64,000 nucleotides of DNA from Cyprinodon diabolis (Eukaryota; Chordata; Actinopteri; Cyprinodontiformes; Cyprinodontidae), in assembly GCA_030533445.1 (NCBI GenBank), contig CM060068.1, positions 31,729,510 through 31,793,509 on the forward strand. The letters are read 5' to 3'. The notes under the pieces were generated by a model, which had not been told where the DNA came from, did not search any database, and saw nothing but the letters and a program-made list of their open reading frames with translations. Below, piece by piece: positions 47,801 through 59,800 of this stretch (position 1 is the first letter of the stretch; each line of letters opens with the position of its first letter). The position numbers were made by a program, and so were the translations under genes.

Positions 47801-50800
47801 CCTCTGCTTTTTCATGTAGTCCAACTGTTATGTTAATGGTGTTCACTCTGTCTGATATTAATTTAGTTACTCAGCAGTGGAATAAACTGCTTCCCCATTT
47901 GGTCCATTGCTGAGTCACTGGTTTTTGTCGTGTCTCATTTGGGGAAAGGGGTGAATAATCTTTTCCTGCATTTTTGTTTAAAGCAGGTGCTTTTCTGCAG
48001 AAACTGCTTTTGACACCAAATCCTAAAAGAAAAGAAGCTGCATGGAACTCAACTCTTTGCAATACTTTAGGCTCAACACTGCTAATAAATGTTATTTGTT
48101 ATTGTATTGTAAAAGCATTGTGTATTTTTAACACATGTTCAGGTTTTTTCACCTGCTTGTATGCTTTTTAGATGACTCCGATGCCACGGAGCTGCTGCCC
48201 CTTTCGCCTCATGCCTCGGACCCCAGCCTGGACCCTTTGAGGCGCCTTTTATCCCCAGCATCGCATCAGCTGTCTGATAAGCACCCCAAAAGGACAGGAG
48301 CCGATTATAGGGCTCTCTGGAAAACCGCCATCCACCAGCAGATCCTCCTGCTGCGCATGGAGAAGGAGAATCAGAGGTTAGAAGGTGAGTCAGTACTTCC
48401 CTGCAGCAGAAGGGGCATTTTAAGCCTGGAGCACATTCTTTTCTGGTCACATGAAGGACACATGACGCTCATGGTGTCCTCATACTTTCCATAACAGGAA
48501 GTACGCTTTGTATTTTCTCCAGTGTTAGATTTAACCCTATTAACCAGTTTATGTTACAGAAAGCTCCATGACATGCACTTCAATTTTTGTCCACGTTTGA
48601 GATGCCTGTTTGAAAAAAAACATACCTGGCATTATCACAAAATTTTTTTAACAACTTAAAAGGTGCTGACAAAGGATTAACATCTAATTGGAGCTGAGGT
48701 GCTGAAGCCCAGAGCTAATTTCTGCCTGAATATGTTCAACAAAGCAAATCAGGAATCTCCACAGTTATCAGGCCTTAATTACAAACATGTCTAAAGATAA
48801 CGCATACGTTTTTATTATAGCTTAATCAATACGTATTACGGATGTTTAAATGCCTGATTTATTTATCTTGAAACAAAATGAATCATAAATCAACACCCCT
48901 CCTGCAGTACCTCCATGATCCAGGGGGTTGTGCCTCCCCATGAACTGTAAAAACCTCTATTCTAAAGAGAATAACTAAGGCGTACAATTTTTTTAATTTT
49001 TCTTTATTAATTTTCTTTTGAACAATCTTTAATATAAAAATCTTGATACTCTATGTTAATTTTCACAACCAAAATGAAACAAAATATGTAAAAAGCTTGA
49101 AGTCATGATGTTATATTGGGATAAGGCTTTTATTTACCAGGTTTTTTTTATCATTCCACTGTCCAAGTACAGCTCACTGAAATGAACTCTCTGCTATTAA
49201 CTCATCCCCTTTGGTAGCAGTGGTCTACTGTTGTGCGGCGCCCGGGGAGCAGTGTGGGGTTAAGGGTCTTGCTCAGGGACCTAGAGTGGCAGACTGTGGG
49301 AGTGGGGCTTGAAATGAAAACCTGATTCCAACATAGATTCCAAGCGCAATGACCTAACCACTGGGATGCCACTCCCCTATTTTTCACAGTGGCCTCTAAT
49401 TAATTAATTTAAGCATATTATATAGATTAATCACACACAGACTGACATTTTCCAGCCTTTTATGTTTGTTAATTATGAACATATTCAGCTTACAGCTATT
49501 AAAAGACTGACATTTAAATTTAAACTATTTGATCAGCCAATAGATAAAAACCAAAAAAACATTTTAGAGTAGAAATTTGGGCTTAGTAAAAAGATTTTTC
49601 TAGTTGATTTAATATGACTGTATATGGCATCCTAATGCAATGAGACGGAGGTCAGTAGAAACAGTGAAATATTTTGGAGATCTAACATGGCGTCACTTTT
49701 ACAGCCACTAATTCATCACGACAGCAGGTGGCTTCTTGTGACAAAAGGTTCTGGTAGGGTAGACTCTAATTTCCCCTATTTCTGTCACTAGAACACAGAA
49801 GTAGAACAATGACTATGAAAGACAGACTACGTTTGAGTGAAAGCAGCTGAAGGTCACACTCAGTCAGTAATTGTTCTGCTCATTGAACCCCTGTAGCGAA
49901 ATTAAAGGAAAGCTGTTATCAAGACACTGGAATTTTGCTTCACTCACACAAGTATTCATAAAGCTCATGACATGAGCTTCTTATTTTCCCTTGAAGTCAA
50001 CTCCCTAACTGTCCTCTTATTCAGTGGCCAATCATGTTTCAAAGACTAAAACCTTTTTTTCTCTTAGTGAAAAAAATGTGTCATCTGATGCCTAGATTTC
50101 TGCACAGTTACAGTAGTAAAACGCTAACTTTATGCTAACAAATGGTGACACATTTATTTTGTTAAGAAAAACACTTAGCTACCCATTAAAAATGCAATAT
50201 AGTCACAATATGTGCTTCTGACATGTCAATGACCATTTAAGGTTGAGCCTTTCTGTTTTGTAGTTGTGGCATTAAACAATTGTTTTCAAAAAGATGACCT
50301 TCTGAATGATTTACTTCCTTATAAAGACAATGGGTCGGTACTTTTATACCTTAAACGGTCAAATTAAAATTGTTTTGAAAGAAAGATCATTTAAATATAC
50401 ACTCACCGGCCACTTTATTAGGTACCCCATGCTAGTAAAGGGTTGGACCCCCTTTTGCCTTCAGAACTGCCTCAATTCTTCGTGGCATAGATTCAACAAG
50501 GTGCTGGAAGCATTCCTCAGGGAGTTTGGTCCATATTGACATGATGGCATCACACAGTTGCCGCAGATTTGTCGGCTGCACATCCATGATGCGAATCTCC
50601 CGTTCCACCACATCTCAAAGATGCTCTATTGGATTGAGATCTGGTGACTGTGGAGGCCATTTGAGTACAGTGAACTCATTGTTATGTTCAAGAAACCAGT
50701 CTGAGATGATTCCAGCTTTATGACATGGCGCATTATCCTGCTGAAAGTAGCCATCAGAAGTTGGGTACATTGTGGTCATAAAGGGATGGACATGGTCAGC

Positions 50801-53800
50801 AACAATACTCAGGTAGGCTGTGGCGTTGCAACGATGCTCAATTGGTACCAAGGGGCCCAAAGAGTGCCAAGAAAATATTCCCCACACCATGACACCACCA
50901 CCACCAGCCTGAACCGTTGATGCAAGGCAGGATGGATCCATGCTTTCATGTTGTAGACGCCAAGTTCTGACCCTACCATCTGAATGTCGCAGCAGAAATC
51001 CAGACTCATCAGACCAGGAAACGTTTTTCCAATCTTTTATTGTCCAATTTCGATGAGCTTGTGCAAATTGTAGCCTCAGTTTCCTGTTCTTAGCTGAAAG
51101 GAGTGGCACCCGGTGTGGTCTTCTGCTGCTGTAGCCCATCTGCCTCAAAGTTCTACGTACTGTGCGTTCAGAGATGCTCTTCTGCCCACCTTGGTTGTAA
51201 CGGGTGGTTATTTGAGTCACTGTTGCCCTTCTATCAGCTCGAACCAGTCTGGCTATTCTCCTCTGACCTCTGGCATCAACAAGGCATTTCCGCCCACAGA
51301 ACTGCCGCTCATTGGATGTTTTTTCTTTTTCGGACCATTCTCTGTAAACCCTAGAGATGGGTGTGCGTAAAAATCCCAGTAGATCAGCAGTTTCTGAAAT
51401 ACTCAGACCAGCCCTTCTGGCACCAACAATCATGCCACGTTCAAAGTCACTCAAATCACCTTTCTTCCCCATACTGATGCTCGGTTTGTACTGCAGGAGA
51501 TTGTCTTGACCATGTCTACATGCCTAAATGCACTGAGTTGCCGCCATGTGATTGGCTGCTTAGAAATTAAGTGTTAACGAGCAGTTGGACAAGTGTACCT
51601 AATAAAGTGGCTGGTGAGTGTAGACTTCTACTTATCTTAATATTTCACATAATAAAAAAAAAAAAACATTGTACTAAACTGGTATTAATGATACCTTTAA
51701 TGACCAATATTTTAATGATTTTATGTTGGACATCAATCTTTTTCTGAAAACTTGATGCCATTTGCAACTTCATAGTCCTTATTTTCTGTCAGCAAAGCTT
51801 CTTGAAATTGCCTCCTCAGGTGGTGAAAAGTTGCAGAAATAACTTTGGGTTCATGGAGTTTTAATCAGATTTTTTCTTTCTTTTTTGATTGATATTGCTT
51901 CATATAAACACTACAAGTCTTCTTAGGATTATGTCCTCTGAAATCACCAACTCCTATAGGCCTGATTGTTTTCTTTTTTATATAATTTATTTCTAATAAA
52001 GCCAGATCTGCTCCCCTTCTATGCATTAAAAACCACATTACTTTGATTGATAGACAGATAGACTTAATGTATCCTGGGAAATTGCAGTGTAGCAGCAGCT
52101 TTGCACATAGTGACAATCACAACACAATTAAGTAAAAAAAAAAAAACATCTAGACGTATTTACTATATAAATGCAATCTACTCCCTGTATGTCCAACACC
52201 AACACTTCTCTTTTTGTTTGTCTAATATTTTGACGTCAATGCTGGTCTGAGGACCTTACGCTGAAAAACTGTTTTCTGTAGAAGGTAAGCAATATAGTAA
52301 AAGCCTTTGGGATCAGGGTAGAGGTTCTGCATGATGTTGGTGGCAAACTCCAAGAGTTGTTAACTTCTTTTTTCTTTGATTTTTTTTTTTTTTTTGCATG
52401 TTAAGGGACAACTATCTTCATGGTGTCTGGTATTTTTTTTATCTTTTCGACCCTCTCATCTGTATGGTCAGTTCTTTAGGATAATACTATTTTTCACTGG
52501 TTGTTATTATATTGGCTTTTGTGTCTTGTTTTTCCATCTCAGTTGAAGGGTTCATGGTCTATATGACGGGTTCCTCCTGGTTTTATTTGTTTAAAGTACA
52601 GCCCTATTTATGTCTTCTCTAGTTTTACGTCAGCAAACATTGTTTAGTTTGTTTTCTTATCTGTTATTGTGTTTCTTATCGAACTGAAGCAAGCCGAGAT
52701 GAGCTGCACATCCGCAAACTGAAGCTCAACTACCAGGAAGTGTGCCCCTGCTCCCAGGAAGCTCAGGCGCTCTGGGAGAAAAAGCTGACAGCTCCAGGCA
52801 GAACCACAAACCCTCAGGATAAGGAGGACATATACAGAGCAATCTGCCAAGGTAGGAGGGATGTGTAATGATCATAGCATGATTTTACTGACTAAATGTT
52901 ACCCAACTTATTCCTGATCCTTTTTTTTTCTGCAGGAGTGCCAAAAAGTAGACGAGGAGAGGTCTGGTTTCTCCTTTCCCATCAGCATCGGCTGCAGCAC
53001 AGACTCCCCCATCGTCAGCAAGCCCCAGACACCCCCTACTACGACCTGCTCAAGCAGCTCACCGCACAGCAGCACGCCATTCTGGTGGACTTAGGTGGGC
53101 ATGCTCACCTAAAGTGGTCTCTGTTTTACCACACAGGCCTATTAGGATTAGAAACAACAAAATGGGAAGTAAAGATGCACCCAGTTGTTTTTTCCTGATC
53201 CAATAACAATATACTTGCAAATATCTGTAACGATCTGATACTTGTGTTGATTGTATACCTTGCCATGTGATTAAATGCATTGTGTTTGACATAAACATTG
53301 TTAAAACAAGCTAACAATTTGACACAGATAAATCATCACTAGCTGCTATGTAACCATAAAATTTAGGTAACTAAAACACTGTAACTGTATTGCTCTGCAG
53401 GATAGCAATATAAATAGAAATAACTGGGTTAGAATACCGGATCGGCGTCATTTATCCGATATCGGATCCAACTAATCGGACAATATTGGAGCAAATATCC
53501 GATTACAGTATCTGTAATGGAAAGAATTTTTGGGACTATCCAACTTTTTAAAGAACAACTAAAGTTTGTATGGTAGGAATGTTACAGTAGTGAAGGTTTT
53601 TGCATGTAATTTAAAGAATTTAATTTGTTTGATTTTCTTTTCTTTTTTTTACCTTATATCGATTCGACCAACATTTGTCAGATTAAATAAAAGTGACCTC
53701 TGCATGTCAGATTGCAGTGAAAGAGATATGAGGAATCCACAGACTGTAAGAAATAAAGATTAGTGGATTGATAACATTTAAATTTTCTGGTGAAATATTC

Positions 53801-56800
53801 CATTTTCATTCAGTTTTACATTTCTATTCCAGCCAGCAGGACACTAAAGGTTACTAGAGCAGAAACTGTTGGGTCTTTTCTACCTTTAAAGATGGTCTGG
53901 TATTTAAGATTTGAGTCAAATGTTTTCAGGGCAGACAGAAAAAAAAAATAAACCAAGTGTGGACCTGAACAAGGAGAGGGAAATAGGAGATGATGGTGAA
54001 GTTTACCATCAGTGAAAGAGTTGGTAAATCATGCAGTGCAGTGTGCATTGAGTTTTCTAATAGTTTTCATTGGCTAAAATCAGCAATTCTGCTCCACGTT
54101 TACTATGTGGGAAAAAATGTAAAGAGAAGGTTAGTCAATTGGAGCTTTGATTTAAAGGTAATAGATACAACATTTACATCATGAGCATTCATTTAAAAAA
54201 ATATAATACATCCTCAGAAGGGACAGCTGAAATGCTGTTTGCAAAGACTGAACAGGACAGGTGGGAGAAAAATAGATACTGTCTATTAATGGATCTAGGA
54301 GAAAACATATTGTTATCAAATCTAAATATGGTGCATAACTACCCTTTACCATGATAAGATTTATTGACTCCTATCTACGCCACTCATCGCTATCAGGTGG
54401 AGGTGCACCTATCAGTCCTGTTGGTGAAAACCCAGATGTGTTACACAGGAAAATTAGATTTTTTTTATTTTTATTTTTACCTAGAGCTCGAAGTGCTTCC
54501 CTCAAGATAGGGACATTTTTGCTCACTCTTATTGTAAATCAATATTACTCTTTTTAAAGGCAAACCAAATGTTGATTTCTTTCTGAGTAGTCCATTTCTT
54601 TAATGTGAATAAATTTGACTCAGACAAATTACCTGCATCGATCAACAAAACAACATGCATGGCCTGTGTGAGTTTTACAAGCTGTGCACATTAAGACTGA
54701 CTATGATTTGAAATAGTTTCTCAGCAAATTAAGGCCAAACAGCTTGCTGGTGCAGCTGACATAAAATCCCAAACACAAGCTAAGGATCGTTTGATAATGC
54801 CTTGATCAGGATGGAAGTGGAGTAAGGTGGTAGACTGATGTTACTGCTTTGCAGCAGCCACAGTTACATTGATTTATTTTATTAGGGGCTGTTTTAATGA
54901 CAAAAAGCTAATAGCGGTAAATCTGTTCTCCTCCTCAGGTCGGACCTTCCCCACCCACCAGTACTTCTCAGCCCAGCTTGGTGCAGGCCAGCTTTCCCTC
55001 TACAATTTGCTGAAGGCCTACTCTTTGATGGACACAGAGGTACATGCTGTAATCCTCGCTGCTCTGCTCATTACAGTAGAAACTTTCTCTAAGGTTATTT
55101 TAAAATGAGTTGCTCTTGTCTGTGCTCCACAGGTCGGCTACTGCCAGGGCATCAGCTTTGTGGCCGGAGTGCTGCTGCTCCACATGAGGGAAGAACAAGC
55201 GTTCGACATGCTGAAGTTCCTGATGTATGATCTGGGCATCAGGAGGCAGTACAGGCCCGACATGGTCTCCCTGCAGGTCGGTGCACACAAGTACTCATCC
55301 CCATCAGAACAAGTTATCTCATGAGAGCACAGGAATGTTTAGGACATCAGTACCAGGGGGCTTTCATTAGTGTACATACAATCCCTGTTTTTTAATGTTC
55401 TTTAACATCATAGCCACAAATTTTAAACTATAGAAAGTGTTGCATGAATTTATATTCAAAACTGGAGGTGTCCACCGCTGACAAAAATCAGTCCTTGTAG
55501 CTTCTAGCTGCATCTTTCAAGTCATTTCCTTTTTAGAAGAGGAACTGCAACCCAGTCTAAATTCTTTTACAGCCTCTAAATGTCTTTTTGTTTTCTAATT
55601 AACTCTATCCATCTTGTTGTCTCTGCTGAAGAAATGCTGCCACCTCCATATTATTATATTATAGTATATTGTCATATTACTAACAAGTAAAAAGCAGTGT
55701 CTTATTCCCTCTCCCCTTAATAATAACAAAGTCCTTTGTATTGCTCTCTTATATATTAAATACAATATATTTAAAATCTTATAGTAACGTTAAGTGGTAA
55801 AAATGCTTCTGCAAGGGGCACTGCATTTACAGGTTGCTCACAGTGTTGAAATGTTTTCAGATTATTCTATAAAGGCCACAGTTCTCATCTGTGTTGTCTT
55901 TGTCCACTTTTGAATTGAAGTCAGAAAGCTGATGAGGTGCTTAAATCAATATTTCAATCATTCTTCGGTCAATGATGTTAGAAAATTTCTTAACCTGCAA
56001 TTTCCAGAGCCGAGATTTCGTTGAAGCATGGAAGTTTGTGGAATCAGGCATTGCTGAATTACTAAAACAGTATGCATATTTTAGAACAGCAGTGTTCTCA
56101 TTTATTGTAGCAGTGCTGAGCCACATTTGGAATTCATGTTGCAAGCACCACTGTTTTCTGCATTATGAACACTGAAACTTTTTTGCTGTATCAACCACTG
56201 TAGTCGACTTCTCCCCAATCACCAAAACTGAGAAAGGAAAATATGATGAAACGCATCTTTCAGTTTACGTCATCATGAGCTTTAAAATGTGCAGAAAGTC
56301 TTTCAGAGTCGATATTTAATTTTTTATGCTGACTAGAATTCATTTCCTTCTGATGTTTGCATTTTCTGCATATTTCTTTTTTAAATCTTTAAACTCAGTC
56401 TCCATTCCAGATTTTCTTCTGGAGATGTATGTTTGAATGTACAGGAACAATAAACATGCACACATGAAACATTTACTTCCTGTTTAACAGCAAGCAGGCT
56501 GGACGGCTTGTTTTATAGCGGTAATCGGCCTGTTAGCCTTTGTGGGTTTCCCTGCTGGCAGCAGCATGTCTCCACCTCTCTGTCAGACCACACCTGCTCT
56601 GTTAGCTTCAGTTAAACATCAGCTGACCTCCCTGAAGTTAAAGCATCTGCGGGGGGGGGGGTAATGTTTAATCTCCTCCAGGTAGTCATTCAGCCAGGCA
56701 GAAGCTGTTCTTCTTCTCTCTGCTGCGGTTCTGCTCTTTAAAGACACACGGGAGATATTTGCTCAGTTTTCTGTGTCTTCATCAAGAGTTAAAGGTATTG

Positions 56801-59800
56801 CTTATCTTCTTTGCTGCTGTGGGGAAATATTAAAAGCAGAGTGTCTAATTTTAACCTGTGCTAACTTCTGCTTCTCCTTTTCTGCGCTCTATGCTGTCTG
56901 ATATTGTAAAGAGTTATTGCCCTTCATTAGAAGGATGGTCTTGTCAGAGCAAGTCTTATAAAAACAACTGTGCTTTCACATTACCTGCTGCTGTGCTTCA
57001 ATGAAAAAAAACTTCTCTGATTCTTAGATTTCTCTTAGATAACTCTTCTCCTCCAGATCCAGTTATACCAGTTTGTTCTGAACCGAGGTTGCACTCTTCT
57101 GTCTCTCTTGTTTCATCTCAGATTCAGATGTACCAGCTGTCCAGGTTGCTGCACGATTACCACCGGGACCTGTACAATCACCTGGAGGAGTACGAGATCG
57201 GGCCCAGCCTCTACGCCGCGCCGTGGTTCCTCACCCTTTTTGCCTCGCAGTTCCCGCTTGGCTTTGTGTCCCGCATCTTTGGTAAAGTCAAGAGTTCTGG
57301 CCTCTCTGTTTGGGGCCAAATGTATATAATATTTATATCAACCTTCAATCTTAGAGGGACATTAACACTTTTCTGCTGCCTCTGTTTTTTTTTTTTTTTT
57401 ATTGTCGTTAGACTTTGTATTTGTACAGGGTACGGAGGCGATCTTTAAAGTGGCCCTCTGTCTGCTGAGCAGCCATGAGGGGGAGATTGTGGAGTGTGAC
57501 AGCTTTGAGAGCATTGTGGACTATCTGAAAACTACCCTCCCCACCCTGACACACACACAGATGGAGCAGACCATCGCAAAGGTACACTAAGGAACACTAT
57601 GGGATGTAATAATTCCATTTATCTGACAGTAAATTTGGATCCTCCTCTGACTTTTTCACATTTCTGTGTTAAACTTCTTTCTTTGTTTTAAATAAGTATC
57701 TGTTTTGGCTTTACCATGTGTCTGATTGTGACGATTGATGCAGTAAACATAAAAAATAAATATAAATACATTTGCATGTATTTTTTGTTGGGGTTTACTG
57801 CACTTGTATTCTCACCCTTTTTGCACCCAGTACCATTACGCTCTTAAACTTTAGTGTTTTTAACCAATAATATAATCCACACAGCATGACACAGCCACCT
57901 CAATATGTCACTGTTGGGTAGTGTTTGCCCAGGATAGTGTCCTGGTCTCATCTGACCAGAGCACACCTGCTGTGTCCTTAAAGGTATAGTGGAAAATTTT
58001 CACAAATTTTTGACAATTCACCTTTAAAAAGCATGCATAACCCTGTACAAAGAGGGAACACCTATGAGACGTGTGCGAGAGCATGCACAACCCCTTTTCT
58101 CCTTAAGGATGTGCGGGGACGCAATGATAAGACGGTGGCTCGGATGGATCTCATGTCACCCATATTTGTATATAAAAAGTTTCCCTGCAAATAAGACTAC
58201 TGCTACTTTAAAAAAATAATCACATGCTTGTATGGAGAGTATTGGCCTAGTGGTTAGAGCAGTGCACTTGTGCTCTAAGAAGGGTGCAACTACCCGGTTC
58301 AATCCCCATAGGCTTCATTTTGGGCAAGACCCTTAACCCCACACAAGGGTCCCCCTCACATTGGTTGCCACACAATGGCAGCCCGCTGCTCCGCAAGGGG
58401 AGGGGTTAAATGCAGAGAGTTTATTTCTGTACTTGTGACAGTGTAATGTTGATAAAAAAGCTGAAAAAAAAGAGAATGTGTGTGTTTGCTGCAGTGGAAA
58501 TTTAGATGCCTATGCGGGGTAAATAAGGATATGTATCCACCGTATAACTCCATAACGATGCTAATTACAAGAGAGAAATACAATATAGAGGTAGATAACT
58601 TTTACTAGCAGTGATGTGAAATTGATTTCTCCAAAAAGCATGCCAAACTTTACCTGTCGAGTACAAACTTTGCAACCGAGGCATCAGGAGGAAGCCCTAC
58701 CTGTGATTTCAGTGTATGCCAATACATGAAAGAATCTCCTACACTCTAGTCTTGTTTTTCTCTTCTGAGGCCTTTCTTTTCTTCTCATGCACTTTGTAGA
58801 CATTTTTTTACTTATGACCCTCGGCCATTTTCAAAGAACCGCAGTGAGAAAGGCGAGCTTCAATGACTTTCTGAAGCCGTAGCTCAGCATATAAAAGTGC
58901 ACATGCGCAGAAAAAGAAAGCTAACTGAGGACGAGCACGTAGGACGGCCTTATGTAAACATATCACCAGAATGATTGACAATTAGGGGGTCCAGTTGTTT
59001 AGATGATCCACCCAGAAAAAGAACATTCTCCACTATACCTTTAAATGACCGGTGGTAAACTTTAAATTGGAATCTTCATGTTACTGCAGAGCTTGACATT
59101 GCTTAAAAATTTATTTCTTTATTTTGGTTTATATTAAAATTAAATACTTCACGTTCTTTCTGTATGATTTGAACATAACACCCATGAGTTTTTGGTTTTT
59201 AAATCCCTGATTCAAAATCAAAAGGGGAAAATTCCCACCTTTTTTGGGCTTTATTCCAGGTTGAACTGGGCCTATGTTTCTGCTCCAAGTGACAAGTGCA
59301 TTAAAACCATTTTATGAACAAGATAAAATGTACTAAATTTCACATACTGTTCTGCTTTTAAGTGTACTGCCATTTATTTCTTGCCAGAAGAGGAGTTTGA
59401 AATGTGATGAACAAACCCTGATACTGTTCTGATACCAGTGCTCTATTTCCTTTGTTATAATCATTACAGTTGATTTAATTTTTTTAAGAGATGGCATAAG
59501 CTCCTCTCTACAGACAAATATGACCTGTATGAATGTACGCATGTATTTCAAAAAAGCCAACTTAATATTAGTATACGGTTAGAAAAGGAAGTCATAAAAA
59601 CAGTCGACATGACAAAGGTATAAATTCCATCCTGAAGACAAATATACAACCATAAGGGTTGGAATTGACTATTAATTCTTTTTTTTGTCCTTTTTCTTCT
59701 TCTCTTTTTTCTTCTATTTTGAAAAATTAAAAGAAGAAAGAAGGAAAAAAAAGGAAAAAAAGATTAATAATTAACTCAAGGTCCAATGCCATAACAAGGA

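Larger units (their letters stand above)
48385..52689. other. tbc1d4: tbc1d4 intron 15
   Basis: 4.3 kb. It contains a SINE family C copy (49205-49377) and a Tc1-like transposon (50400-51620). The rest is AT-rich and unremarkable. Confidence 0.75.
57860..59110 (-). mobile_element. Tc1-like relic split by a later insertion
   Basis: On the minus strand the left part encodes [12 protein letters not shown] (first catalytic Asp in WSDET). Its text stops at CTGTGTCC and resumes after the TTAA element with ATGACCGGTGGTAAACTTTA, the expected next block of the family. It is therefore older than the 57978-59044 element. Confidence 0.65.

Noticed and set aside
56651..56661. Run of 11 G as a possible G-quadruplex
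   Set aside because: A single isolated G run, with no neighbouring runs on the same strand to form a four-tract motif.
57089..57448. 119-codon frame extending past exon 20
   Set aside because: It reads through the exon 20 donor into intron 20. The conserved TBC sequence stops at the donor and resumes in exon 21.
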